DNA of 64,000 nucleotides from Methylobacterium sp. CB376 (GCF_029714205.1 NZ_CP121648.1:5095001-5159000); one strand, 5' to 3'. Positions 45,413 to 54,998 are shown, counted from the stretch's first letter. Program-made: numbers and translations. Notes: generated by a model from the sequence alone, not told the origin.

Positions 45413-46143
45413 GCCCTGACACTTGAGGCATTGATCGGCGATTGGGATCGGAAGCATCTCAGCCACGGACGGGAGACGTACCGGCGGGACATGGTGGCGC
45501 GAATCAAGCGTACGCTGCCCGGTCTGCTGACATGCCCGTCGGCGTCGCTGACGCGGGCGGACGTGAGGCGGGCGCTTGATGCCGCACGCAAGGGCGATCA
45601 CCTCGCAAGGAACGGCGAGGCTAGCAATGCCGCCGCCCGTGCCGAGCCCTCCCGAGATGCCTCGATTGCCGCGACTGGGGCCGGCTGTCGGGCCATGTTC
45701 AAGTGGGTCATCAAGGCCGAGCTCGTGACGGCCAACCGGTTCCACAACCTCCCGCTCGCCCCCGCGAAGCCCGAGCGCGACCGGTGGCTTGACGCGGACG
45801 CGGTAGGGGCGGTGTACGCAGCAGCGGCGGCGATGCCGTACCCGTTCGGCCCGCTTATCAAGCTGCTTGTGCTCACCGGACAGCGCCGCAATGAGGTCGC
45901 GGGCATGCGGTGGTCCGAAATCGATCTTGAGCGCTCAACATGGACGATGCCGGCAGACCGGCAGAAGAACGGCAAGCCGCATGTGGTTCATCCAAGTGCG
46001 CCCGCGCTTGCGATTCTGCGCGCACTCGCGACCGTGCGTCGTGGAAGCGACCTCCTGTTGACGACAACGGTCACAACGCCGATCTCCGGCTTCTCAGATG
46101 CCAAGGATGATCTCGACGCCCGTAGCGGAGTCACGGGATGGCA
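45413..46143 (+). pseudogene. Truncated tyrosine-type integrase
   Basis: A P4/phage-type integrase fragment. The SAM-like core-binding part starts at LEALIGDWDRKHLSHGRETY, and the catalytic domain begins at WLDADAVGAVYAAAAAMPYP. The first catalytic Arg lies in VLTGQRRNEVAGMRWSEID, and the lysine-hairpin region reads PADRQKNGKPHVV. The sequence breaks after DARSGVTGW (about 46143), just before the expected H-x-x-R and the catalytic Tyr. The N-terminal ~80-90 residues are missing too, and the frame is continuous with the tRNA fragment. It cannot be active. Confidence 0.8.
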
Positions 46144-46315
46144 GTGGAAGAATCTCAACCAGTTCGACCTCGTAGAGAGCACTGCAAGTGGTTCGCTGCA
46201 TCCGCGCAGATGTAGGTGTCGAGGTACCGGGAAACCCCGTAGGAGATTCGGCACGGGGCCGCGGAGGGTCCGATCGGGTCGGGCCGGACGCTCGCCCTCC
46301 GGCGACGTGCAGCGA

Positions 46316-47269
46316 TCAGCACGACAGGCACACCGCCAAGAGAAGGCCACCTCGCATTTGGATGGCTTCGATCGTGGAGAGCAGGCCCTGCCGAAGAGGT
46401 GTTGTCGCGAACCAATCGAGTTTCTTGGCCGCGTCGATTGGATCTGCGATCTGTTCGCGCTCCATCAAGCGGTTCGGGACGTTCCCAAAGGCTAGTAGGT
46501 CAGGCTTGCCCATAAGTTCGCCAATAATTTTTAGCAGATCGCACAATCGGGTTGCCTTCCCGGTCCCGATCTCAATCGGTTTGACATCGGACAGATCAGC
46601 AATGCCTGCGCGCAAGAACGCGTCTATTACATCATCTACATAAACCCAATCGAGCAGACGATCGCCTTGAGAAAGCTGGGCTGTCCTTCCCTCTAAGAGA
46701 GTCTGTATGGTGTAGGGGATGACCTTATAGTCTTTCTGCCCAGGTCCGTATGTCATCATGAGGCGCAGAGTGGTCACCGGAAGTTCGTAAAGCGACGCGA
46801 ACATGCGGGCGTAGCCGCAGGACACCCATTTGGCGGCCGCATAAGGGGACGATGGCACGGCGTCGTCCGCGCTGCCCTTCGGCTCCTCGAGGGAGCCTGT
46901 CATCACCATGCGTCCGATGCTGTGCCGAGTCGCTTCGGTCAGCACGTTCGTTGTTGCAATGACGTCGTTGCGTAGACTGTCGGGGATCAACGTGAGTTCT
47001 TGGCCTCCCCGACTGTCACTCGTGAGCTGATAGACGATGTCGGGCCGCACCGCCCGGAACACCGCCGCAACCTGCTCGGCGTCGCTCGCGTCGCAGCGAT
47101 GCCATTCGGCGCCTAGGTTTCGATGCCCCGGATCTGCGCTGCGAGACGCTCCAGTCACGCGGGCTCCGCGGCTGACAAGCGCCCGAACGAGATGCTGGCC
47201 CAGGAACCCAGTCGCGCCGAAAACGAGCACTCTGGCGCCCCGAAGCTTATCAAGATCGATGGACGTCAT
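46316..47269 (-). CDS. NAD-dependent epimerase/dehydratase (extended SDR)
   Basis: A sugar-nucleotide epimerase or dehydratase type. NAD binding is VLVFGATGFLGQHLVRAL (~residues 13-30). The active site is MTGSLEEPKG and SPYAAAKWVSCGYARMF (Tyr-x3-Lys). It also has RLMMTYGPGQ and DRLLDWVYVDD. It has 317 aa and starts at ATG 47269. The last ~14 residues (MRGGLLLAVCLSC) look like read-through beyond the natural end. GC content is visibly lower than in the core genes, in keeping with transfer. It is probably a cell-surface sugar gene without its cluster. Confidence 0.8.
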   Translation of the reverse strand: MTSIDLDKLRGARVLVFGATGFLGQHLVRALVSRGARVTGASRSADPGHRNLGAEWHRCDASDAEQVAAVFRAVRPDIVYQLTSDSRGGQELTLIPDSLRNDVIATTNVLTEATRHSIGRMVMTGSLEEPKGSADDAVPSSPYAAAKWVSCGYARMFASLYELPVTTLRLMMTYGPGQKDYKVIPYTIQTLLEGRTAQLSQGDRLLDWVYVDDVIDAFLRAGIADLSDVKPIEIGTGKATRLCDLLKIIGELMGKPDLLAFGNVPNRLMEREQIADPIDAAKKLDWFATTPLRQGLLSTIEAIQMRGGLLLAVCLSC

Positions 47270-47928
47270 GGCTGACACCTTAATATGTAGAATCCTGTGC
47301 CGCCAAATCGGCTGCGCCCTGCGTATCGGATCGGAAATAGAGACATGACGAAGCACGGCTCTCCGGTGGGTCGGTTTCTGCGGAGATTAATGCAGCGGCC
47401 AAGCCTTACGTGATGCAGAGTCTAGATCGAATTGCAGGCTTGGGCCTGGTGAGAACTCAAGCGAATGCAACCGAGTTGGCGGTCGGTTCGGACGAACGTC
47501 GGCTTGAGTTGCGGGCTATGGCGGGCTGATCGGAAGACCGCGCTGGCCGTTCCGGCTGATGATGGCTCGACCCAGGATCCATGAGCGACGGCGGCATTGG
47601 ATGCGGACGTGCAGGAGCCTGCGCCGCCAGCGACGGTGACGTGCTCGGGCGTCTTCTTGGGCATTCACCCCGACCCGCACGGACGCTCCCTCATCATCGG
47701 CGAATGATCGCACGAGCAAGCCGTCTCCCCCGCTTCTTGTGGGGCGAGACTGCCTAGCGCTAGATTGTTTGTCTATCGCGCGCGTCGCCGAGGCAACTTG
47801 CGTTGTGTCAATTCCGCCCGATGATCGCCCCAGCAACACAAAAAGGGCCGGGGCCGGGGCCGACCGGCGCCTGCCCCGGACCGATCAGGGCGTCCGATCG
47901 CGTGCTTTGCCGAGGTCCAATAGGGCTT
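47270..47928. other. Intergenic stretch, no gene recognised
   Basis: Mixed composition. Short open frames are present on both strands, but none has an RBS or family-like sequence. Confidence 0.45.
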
Positions 47929-47947
47929 CTAGAGCATTTTCCGACGA
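47929..47947 (+). repeat. Half copy of the RIME-like repeat
   Basis: CTAGAGCATTTTCCGACGA equals the first 19 bases of copy B (58636). It stops exactly where the IS630 transposase remnant begins, so the element was cut by a rearrangement. Confidence 0.7.
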
Positions 47948-47949
47948 CC

Positions 47950-48752
47950 TGCGGTCTGTCCAGCGCAGCTGGGACGCACACCGCCTGCAGCCGCATCGGG
48001 TGCGCAGCTTCAAGCGCTCCACCGACCCTGCCTTCGCGGCGAAGGTCGAGGATATCGTGGGCCTGGACATGGATCCGCCGCGCCACGCCGTGGTGCTCCC
48101 GCTTGACGAGAAGAGCCAGATCCAGGTGCTGGAGCGCACCCGCCCGAGCCTGTCCGTGACGCCCGGTCGCCCCGAGACCCAGACCCACGACTACGTCCGG
48201 CACGGCATTGCCGCGCTGTTGGCCGCGCTGTTGGCCGCGCTGTTGGCCGCGCTGTTGGCCGCGCTGTTGGCCGCGCTGTTGGCCGCGCTGTTGGCCGCGC
48301 TGAACGTGCTGGACGGCACGGTGATCGGCCGCTGCATGCAGCGTCACCGCCACGAGAAGTTCCTGCGCTTCCTCAACACCATCGAGGCGGCGGTGCCGGC
48401 CGGCAAGCTGATCCGCGTGATCCTGGACAACTATGCCGCCCACAAGCACCCGAAGGTGCGGGCGTGGTTGGCTCGGCATCCGCGCTGGACCTTCCACTTC
48501 ACCCCGACCTCGGCCTCGTGGATGAACGCGATCGAGGGCTCCTTCTCCGCCCCCACACGACGTCGGCTCCGGCGCGGCAGCTTCAGCGGGATCGTCGAGC
48601 TCCAGGCCGCGATCAACCGCACCATTGCCGAGCACAACGGCAGGCCCAAGCCCTTCGTCTGGACCAAGCCGGCCGCTGCCATCCTCGATGCTGTCGACGG
48701 CACCGCTGCCGGAGGCGGTCTGTCGCGCCATGCGATGAGGCCGCGCGGATGA
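47950..48752 (+). pseudogene. IS630-family transposase, N-terminally truncated, with 12-bp repeat expansion
   Basis: A DDE transposase. First catalytic Asp in AVVLPLDEKSQIQ, second in IRVILDNYAAHKHPKVRAWL, Glu in SASWMNAIEGSF. The N-terminal HTH part is missing: similarity begins at VQRSWDAHRLQPHRVRSFK, right after a RIME half copy. Where the family reads about FAALNVLDGTVIGR, this copy has an AALL tetrapeptide repeated seven times, encoded by a 12-bp tandem repeat at 48210-48302. The C-terminus (FVWTKPAAAILDAVDG) is otherwise complete. Confidence 0.82.
48210..48302 (+). repeat. 12-bp tandem repeat (GCCGCGCTGTTG) x 7.75
   Basis: The unit GCCGCGCTGTTG is repeated without error, giving an in-frame (Ala-Ala-Leu-Leu)n tract in the transposase remnant. 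The period is a multiple of three, so the frame is kept. Confidence 0.95.
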
Positions 48753-48818
48753 TCCTCTGTTCGCGAGCAGTCCGGGAGCGCGGCCAGCGAGGTTCTCACA
48801 GCATCAAGGGGTGTTCCG

Positions 48819-49685
48819 ATGCGCTATTCTTCCATCCGCACCAGTGGCGGCGACACGCTCGCCATCCGGCGCGACGACGGGCTCTACGATCTGCGCATGG
48901 TCGATCCGGGCCTTCCCGACGGGGTGGGCGGGCTCGTGGCGGGCGGACCCGAGTTCATGGACCGTGCGAAGAAAGCCGCGGGGGCTGCCACCGGGGCTGC
49001 CCGGCTCGACGAGGGCTCGCTCCGCTACCGACCTCTGATCGAGCGGCCCGGCAAGATCATCTGCATCGGTCGCAACTACGCCGCGCATGCCCGGGAGGGC
49101 GGCGCCGAGCCGCTCGACTACCCGGACGTGTTCATGCGCGGAGCCAACTCCCTCGTGGCGCATGGCGAGCCCCTGATCAGGCCGCGCTGCTCGGACAAGT
49201 TCGACTACGAGGGCGAACTCGTGTTCGTGGTCGGCCGGAAAGCCCGCCACGTCGGCCTGGATGAAGCCTGCGGCATCATCGCCGGCTACTCGGTGTTCAA
49301 CGAGGGCTCGATCCGCGACTACCAGCGGAGGGCGACCCAGTGGACGATGGGGAAGAACTTCGACGGAACGGGCGGCTTCGGGCCGGACCTCGTCACGCCG
49401 GACGAGCTGCCCGACGGGGCGGACGGGCTGCGGCTCACAACGACTCTCAATGGCCACGTCATGCAGGACGGCAACACGCACGACTTCATCTTCCCGGTCG
49501 CCCGGATCGTCGCGATCCTCACCGAGGCGATGACACTCGAACCGGGTGACGTCGTACTGACCGGCACGCCCTCCGGCGTCGGCTATGCCCGCAACCCACC
49601 CGTCTTCATAAAGCCGGGCGACGTCGTCGAGGTCACGATCGAGAAGGTCGGCACGTTGCGCAACACCGTGCGGGACGAGGCTTGA
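48819..49685 (+). CDS. Fumarylacetoacetate hydrolase (FAH) family protein
   Basis: A metal-dependent hydrolase, decarboxylase or isomerase of the FAH superfamily. The N-terminal ~70 aa are followed by the catalytic domain starting at GKIICIGRNYAAHAREGG. Metal ligands are in DYEGELVFVVG, and the fold continues with SIRDYQRRATQWTMGKNFD and GDVVLTGTPSGVGYAR. It has 288 aa. It comes 133 bp before a perfect palindrome and upstream of HyuB/HyuA, which suggests one pathway, with FAH acting on the opened product. Confidence 0.88.
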   Translation: MRYSSIRTSGGDTLAIRRDDGLYDLRMVDPGLPDGVGGLVAGGPEFMDRAKKAAGAATGAARLDEGSLRYRPLIERPGKIICIGRNYAAHAREGGAEPLDYPDVFMRGANSLVAHGEPLIRPRCSDKFDYEGELVFVVGRKARHVGLDEACGIIAGYSVFNEGSIRDYQRRATQWTMGKNFDGTGGFGPDLVTPDELPDGADGLRLTTTLNGHVMQDGNTHDFIFPVARIVAILTEAMTLEPGDVVLTGTPSGVGYARNPPVFIKPGDVVEVTIEKVGTLRNTVRDEA

Positions 49686-49947
49686 CGCGGGTCGTGCGTG
49701 CCCGGCGGACAGGTCGAACGCGGCCCGTCGGACCGCGCCTGTCGCGCTCGGCTGCGTGAATCGCCGGAGTTCGAGCGGGAGTGCGTGGAGCGGTCCTCCC
49801 GGTGCCAAGGGTTCAGCTCTCGCCTCTGCAACAAGCTGCCCGGAGCCAGAAGCTGCCGAACAGCGCTGGCTGCGACGTTCGCGCGAAGGCCCGGCCAGGA
49901 TAGCTCCCGCGGTCTCCCGGAAGTTCCCGCGCGTCTAGCGTCCCAAA

Positions 49948-49984
49948 ACCGTTCCTGCAGGAACGGTGGATCGAGCTAAATGTT
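49948..49984 (+). promoter_or_regulatory. Perfect 20-bp palindrome with overlapping EcfG-like promoter
   Basis: ACCGTTCCTGCAGGAACGGT (49948-49967) is a perfect palindrome of GTTCC/GGAAC half-sites. Its right half also starts GGAAC-N16-TGTT (49960-49984), one base from the EcfG consensus. It lies about 104 bp upstream of the HyuB start. A dimeric repressor operator is the simpler reading. The rest of 49686-50087 holds no gene. Confidence 0.55.
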
Positions 49985-50087
49985 GGTGAGCGCGCTGGTA
50001 TCCGAACCCAGGTGGACCTCGTGGCGACCGGCCTGCGACCGAGCACCGTGCCACGTGCGCCTGCCGCCACGGAGGAGATCTGAGACC

Positions 50088-51734
50088 GTGCCGCGTCCGC
50101 TCGATCCGATCACCATCTCCGTCGTCCAGCACCGACTGTCGGCGATCGTCGAGGAGATGGGCGAGGCGATGCTCCGCACTTCCTACTCCCAGATCCTGAA
50201 TGCGAGCCGCGACTTCTCGATCGCGATCTGCGACACCCGGTGCCGGCTGATCGCGCAGGCCGACCACATCCCGGTGCATGTCGGCGCCCTGCCCTGGGCC
50301 GTCCGCGCCGTCGAGGACAAGTTCCAGGGCGCCGTCCGGCCGGGCGACGTCGTCCTGCTCAACGATCCGTCGACCGGCGGCTCGCACCTGCCCGACGTCA
50401 CCGCCTTCGTGCCCGTCTTCGGCGAGGGCGTGCGCCGCTATTGGGCCGTCGTGCGCGCCCACATGAGCGACATCGGCGGCGCCACCCACGGCGCCTACAA
50501 CCCGGCCGCGACGGAAATCTGGCAGGAGGGGCTGCGCATCCCGCCATTGAAGCTCTACGACGCGGGCACGCTGCGGGACGACGTGCTCGACCTCATCGCT
50601 CTCAACGTGCGCTTCCCGCGGGACTTCCGGGGCGACCTCGCCGCCATGATCGGGGCGGCGCATCTGGGCGAGCAGCGCATCGCCCGACTCTTCGGGGAGG
50701 TCGGGGCCGACCGCGTCGACGAGGCAGTCGAGGCCATCCTCGATGGCGCCGAGCGCCGGACGCGGGTCGTGGTCGGCGGCTGGGCCGACGGCATCTACCG
50801 CGGTGAGGCCTTCCTCGACGACGACGGGCGCGGCCGGGAGGATGTCCGGATCGTCGCGACTGTCACCAAGAGCGGTTCGGACATCGCGGTCGACCTGAGC
50901 GAGAGCGACCCGCAATCAGCGAGCTTCGCCAATTCCTCGCACGCCAACATGCAGGCGGCCGTGGCCATGGCCTTCGCCTACCTGATCGACCCCGACATCC
51001 CCAAGAACGACGGCTGCTTCCGGCCGCTCAGCGTGACGGCGCGGAAGGGCAGCGTGGTCTGGGCGGACGACGCGGCCCCCGTGACGCTCTGCACCACCCA
51101 CCCGGCCAACGAGATCGTCGAGGCCATCGTCAAGGCCTTGAGCCTCGCCTGCCCCGAGCGGGCCATGGGCGGCTGGAGCCGGCGCTTCCGCATCTCGATC
51201 ACGGGCGATAACCCGCGCACGGGCAAGCCCTTCATCTGGCACATGTTCCACGCCCGTCCGGGCGGCGGGGCCTCCCCGCGTGGGGACGGCTGGTCGGCCG
51301 CGGGCGAGTGGCATTCGGTCGGCGGCATCAAGTTCGGCAGCGTCGAGGTCGCCGAGGCGCGCTTCCCGCTGCGCTTCGAGACGCACGAGTTCCGGCCGGG
51401 CTCCGGCGGCGACGGCCAGCATCGCGGCGGGCTCGGCACGGCGATGGACCTCGTCGTCGAGGTGCCGGCCTACGCCCACACGGCCGGCGAGGGCGCGCGC
51501 CACGGCTCCGCCGGCATGCTGGGCGGCCGGGACGGCGCGCCGCACGACTACCGGATTGTCTCGCAGGACGGGGAGCGGACGCTGCGCACCAAGGAGTTCG
51601 GCATCTCCATCGCGGCCGGGGACCGGCTTGCGGTGCGGTCGGCCGGCGGCGGGGGCTGGGGACCGCCGGAGCGGAGGGCGCCCGAGGACCGGCAGCGCGA
51701 CCGCGAGCGCGAGATGACCGACGAGCGAGCCTGA
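50088..51734 (+). CDS. Hydantoinase B / 5-oxoprolinase beta-type subunit
   Basis: The B subunit of an ATP-dependent cyclic amide hydrolase (N-methylhydantoinase, oxoprolinase or acetophenone/acetone carboxylase superfamily). It begins with DPITISVVQHRLSAIVEEMG and has SFSIA-like RDFSIAICDTRCRLIAQADH, NDPSTGGSHLPDV, GDGQHRGGLGT and the C-terminal GGGGWGPPERR. GTG 50088 has GGAGGAGA 10-17 bp upstream; 548 aa. The A subunit follows after 8 bp. Confidence 0.9.
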   Translation: MPRPLDPITISVVQHRLSAIVEEMGEAMLRTSYSQILNASRDFSIAICDTRCRLIAQADHIPVHVGALPWAVRAVEDKFQGAVRPGDVVLLNDPSTGGSHLPDVTAFVPVFGEGVRRYWAVVRAHMSDIGGATHGAYNPAATEIWQEGLRIPPLKLYDAGTLRDDVLDLIALNVRFPRDFRGDLAAMIGAAHLGEQRIARLFGEVGADRVDEAVEAILDGAERRTRVVVGGWADGIYRGEAFLDDDGRGREDVRIVATVTKSGSDIAVDLSESDPQSASFANSSHANMQAAVAMAFAYLIDPDIPKNDGCFRPLSVTARKGSVVWADDAAPVTLCTTHPANEIVEAIVKALSLACPERAMGGWSRRFRISITGDNPRTGKPFIWHMFHARPGGGASPRGDGWSAAGEWHSVGGIKFGSVEVAEARFPLRFETHEFRPGSGGDGQHRGGLGTAMDLVVEVPAYAHTAGEGARHGSAGMLGGRDGAPHDYRIVSQDGERTLRTKEFGISIAAGDRLAVRSAGGGGWGPPERRAPEDRQRDREREMTDERA

Positions 51735-51742
51735 GCCGCGCC

Positions 51743-53821
51743 ATGCCCGAGACCGACCGCATCCCGAAGCCCTATCGTATCGGCATCGACGTTGGCGGGA
51801 CCTTCACCGACCTCGCCTGCGTGGACCCGAGCGGCGCACTCACCTTCGTCAAGACGCCCTCCACCCCGGAGGACCAGTCAGTCGGCGTCCTGACGGGCTT
51901 GGGCGACCTCGCGGCCCGCCTCGGCCTCGACCTCGCGGGCCTGCTCTCGGCGACCGACCGCATCGTGCACGGCACGACCGTCGCCACCAACGCGCTCCTG
52001 GAGCGCAAGGGCGCTCGGGTCGGCCTGCTGACGACCCGGGGCCATCGCGACGTGCTGGAGATGCGCGAGGGGCTGAAGCCGAACCGCTACGACCTGCTGA
52101 TGCCGCCGCCCGAGCCGCTGGTGCCGCGGCACCTGCGCCGCGGCGTACCCGAGCGTATAGGACACGACGGCACGGTGGTCACTCCCCTCGACGAGGCCGC
52201 GCTCGACGAGGAGATCGCTCGGCTGAGGAGCGCGGGCGTCGAGGCGGTCGCGGTCGCCTACCTGCACAGCTACCGCAATCCGGCGCACGAGCGGCGCACC
52301 GCCGAGCGGCTGGCGGCGCTCATGCCGGAGGCCTACGTCACCCTGTCGAGCGAGGTGTTGCCGCAGATCAAGGAGTACGAGCGGGTCTCGACCACGGCCG
52401 TCAACGCCTATGTCGGCCCGGCCGTGCGGCGCTACCTGGGCAGCCTGGAGCGGCGCCTCGCCGAGGTGCGCTTCGAGGGGGGGCTGTTCATCATCCTGTC
52501 GCAGGGCGGCGTCGTGCCGCTCGGCGAGGCGGCCCGGCTCGCGGCCGCGACGGTCCTCTCGGGGCCGGCGGGCGGCGTGGCCGGGAGCCGGCACGTCGCG
52601 GCGCTCACGGGCGCGTGCAACCTCATCCCCTTCGACATGGGCGGGACCTCGACGGACATCTCGCTCGTGGCGGATGGGGCGATCGCCCTCTCGGCGGATG
52701 GCGGCCTCGCGGGGGAACGGATCGCGCTGCGCAGCCTCGACATCATCAGCATCGGGGCCGGGGGCGGCTCGATCGCCCACGTCGATGGGGGCGGCATCCT
52801 GCAGGTCGGGCCGGAGAGCGCGGGCGCGAAGCCCGGCCCGGTCTGCTACAGCCAGGGCGGGACCGAGCCGACCGTGACGGATGCCAACCTATTGCTCGGC
52901 TACCTCGACCCCGAGCACTTCCTCGGTGGCCGCCGCAGGCTGGACGCGGCCGGCGCCGCGGCCGCCATGGATCGCCTCGCCGCCAGCCTCGGCGCGAGCC
53001 GCGACGAGGCCGCGGCGGGCATCTACCGGCTCGTCAACCTGAAGATGGCGGACGGCATCCGGCTGATGACGCTGCGACGCGGGGTGGATCCGCGCGGTTT
53101 CGCGGTCCTCAGCTTCGGGGGCGCTGCGGGCCTCCACGCGGTCGAGGTCGCGCGGGAGATTGAGGTGGGACGCGTGATCGTCCCCGCCATGGCCTCGGTG
53201 CTCTCGGCCTGGGGCATGCTGAACGGCGACCTGCGCTACGAGGTGGCGCGCAGCCACCTCGCCGACACCGCGGGCCTTAATCCGTCGGCGCTCGCCGCCC
53301 TGTTCCGGCCGCTCGAGGCCGAGGCAACCGAGCGGCTCCGGGCATGGTTCGACGGTCCGATCCGCCTCGATCGGTCGGCCCAGATGCGGTACGGCGAGCA
53401 GATCTTCGAGGTCGACGTGCCGCTCGAGGGACTGGACCTCGCGGCGCCCGGATCCGTCGCGGCGCTCGTCGAGCGCTTCCACCGCCGCCACGAGGATCTC
53501 TACACATACGCCTCGCCCGGCCAGGAGGTGGTGCTCGTCAACGTGCAGGTCGCGGCCGTGGGCCGTGTCGAGGCCGTCGATCCCGCCGGGGCAATGCCTG
53601 CGGACGACCAGCCGGTCGCCCCGTTGCGGATGCAGCGGGCCTACTTCGACGGCTGGCGCGAGGTCCCGGTCTACGCCTTCGACACGCTGGGGGCCGGCTG
53701 CCGTCTGACCGGGCCGGCGCTGATCGAAGCCGAGACGACGACGGTCGTGCTCGGCGCGGGCGACACCCTGACAGCGGACCGGTTCGGCTGGCTGGACATC
53801 AGGTTGAGACCCGCGGCGTGA
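51743..53821 (+). CDS. Hydantoinase A / 5-oxoprolinase alpha-type subunit
   Basis: The ATP-binding partner of the B subunit, with an actin-like fold: phosphate-1 motif GIDVGGTFTDLACVD, HGTTVATNALLERKGARVGL, and the second phosphate motif PFDMGGTSTDISLV followed by GAGGGSIAHVD. Its 692 aa cover the HyuA N-domain, the main domain and a C-terminal domain. Together the subunits hydrolyse a cyclic amide or carboxylate a ketone with ATP. The substrate is not decidable from sequence. Confidence 0.92.
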   Translation: MPETDRIPKPYRIGIDVGGTFTDLACVDPSGALTFVKTPSTPEDQSVGVLTGLGDLAARLGLDLAGLLSATDRIVHGTTVATNALLERKGARVGLLTTRGHRDVLEMREGLKPNRYDLLMPPPEPLVPRHLRRGVPERIGHDGTVVTPLDEAALDEEIARLRSAGVEAVAVAYLHSYRNPAHERRTAERLAALMPEAYVTLSSEVLPQIKEYERVSTTAVNAYVGPAVRRYLGSLERRLAEVRFEGGLFIILSQGGVVPLGEAARLAAATVLSGPAGGVAGSRHVAALTGACNLIPFDMGGTSTDISLVADGAIALSADGGLAGERIALRSLDIISIGAGGGSIAHVDGGGILQVGPESAGAKPGPVCYSQGGTEPTVTDANLLLGYLDPEHFLGGRRRLDAAGAAAAMDRLAASLGASRDEAAAGIYRLVNLKMADGIRLMTLRRGVDPRGFAVLSFGGAAGLHAVEVAREIEVGRVIVPAMASVLSAWGMLNGDLRYEVARSHLADTAGLNPSALAALFRPLEAEATERLRAWFDGPIRLDRSAQMRYGEQIFEVDVPLEGLDLAAPGSVAALVERFHRRHEDLYTYASPGQEVVLVNVQVAAVGRVEAVDPAGAMPADDQPVAPLRMQRAYFDGWREVPVYAFDTLGAGCRLTGPALIEAETTTVVLGAGDTLTADRFGWLDIRLRPAA

Positions 53822-53903
53822 CCGCGGAAGCGGCGGCGCGCCCCGGCGCGTCGCCAAGACGGTGGCAGCCGCCGCACCGACGGCGGGATCGAGGGGGATG
53901 GCC

Positions 53904-54998
53904 ATGAAAATGCGGTCTGGTTCGTGGGTGCTCGCCGCCCTCCTGTGGTCCACGGCCGTCCGGGCGGACGTGGTCGTCGGTGTCGTCGTGCCGCGCACCG
54001 GGCCCGTCGCGGCGATCGGCGACCAAGTGCTCAACGGCGTGAATGCGGCCGTGAAGGACGTCAACGAGAGCGGTGGCGTGAACGGCGAGAAGCTTGTGCT
54101 CGACGTTCAGGATGATGCCTGCGACCCGAAACAGGCGGTATCTGTGGCGAACCGCTTCCTCCAGAACAAGGTCGGGCTGATCGTCGGGCACGTCTGCTCA
54201 GGCGCGACCATGGCCGCCTCCGAGATCTACGCGGAAAACGGGGACGTGATGGTGACGCCCTCCGCCAACGTCGCGAAGCTGACGGAGCGGGGGCTGTCTG
54301 GGATCTTCCGCGTCTGCGGGCGGGATGACCAGCAGGGCGAACTCGCGGCCCGCACCATCGCCGAGCGCTTCCCGGGCAAGAAGGTCGCGATCCTGCACGA
54401 CAACCAGCCCTTCGGGCGCGGGCTCGCGGACGCAACGAAGACCAACCTCAACCGGATTGGCGTCAAGGAATCCCTGTTCGCCGCGATCACACCGGGCGAG
54501 CGGGACTACACTTCCGTCATCACACGGCTGAAGTCGGCCGGCATCGACGTCGTTTACTACGGTGGCTATCACCAGGAGATGGGAACATTGGTGCGCCAAG
54601 CCTCCGAGCAAGCCTACTCAGCGCAGTGGATCGGCACCTCCGGCATTGCAAGCAAGGAATTCGCCGCGATCGCGCACGGCGCGGCGGACGGCGTGCTGAT
54701 GACCTTCAACCCGGACGCCCGGAGGCGCTCTGAGGCCAAGGCCGTGGTCGACCGTTTCCGTGCGCAGTCGATCGAGCCGGAGGGGTTCACGCTGTACGGC
54801 TACACCGCCGTGCAAGTGCTGGCCCAAGCCGCCCGAAACGCGCAATCGACCGACCCGAAAGCCGTCGACCGTGCCCTTAAATCGGGGACTTTCGGCACGA
54901 TTTTGGGCAATGTCGGTTTCGACAGAAAGGGAGACATTTCTGCTCCCGGTTACGTTCTGTACCGGTGGTCGAATGGAGATTTTACGCAGATAAATTGA
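53904..54998 (+). CDS. Branched-chain-type ABC transporter substrate-binding protein
   Basis: A periplasmic LivK/amide-binding receptor. The signal peptide (MKMRSGSWVLAALLWSTAVR) is cleaved near RAD. The fold starts VVVGVVVPRTGPVAAIGDQV and has the typical DDACDPKQAVSVANRFLQNK, HVCSGATMAASEIYAENG and HDNQPFGRGLADATK. I preferred ATG 53904, whose GAGGGGG lies 7-13 bp upstream, over ATG 53898; 364 aa. No permease or ATPase genes follow, so the receptor must use a transporter encoded elsewhere, or the operon has been truncated. It follows HyuA by 82 bp. Confidence 0.9.
   Translation: MKMRSGSWVLAALLWSTAVRADVVVGVVVPRTGPVAAIGDQVLNGVNAAVKDVNESGGVNGEKLVLDVQDDACDPKQAVSVANRFLQNKVGLIVGHVCSGATMAASEIYAENGDVMVTPSANVAKLTERGLSGIFRVCGRDDQQGELAARTIAERFPGKKVAILHDNQPFGRGLADATKTNLNRIGVKESLFAAITPGERDYTSVITRLKSAGIDVVYYGGYHQEMGTLVRQASEQAYSAQWIGTSGIASKEFAAIAHGAADGVLMTFNPDARRRSEAKAVVDRFRAQSIEPEGFTLYGYTAVQVLAQAARNAQSTDPKAVDRALKSGTFGTILGNVGFDRKGDISAPGYVLYRWSNGDFTQIN

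Noticed and set aside
47422-47839. Two minus-strand open frames (80 and 107 aa)
   Set aside because: Overlapping frames without RBS or recognisable features; composition looks random.
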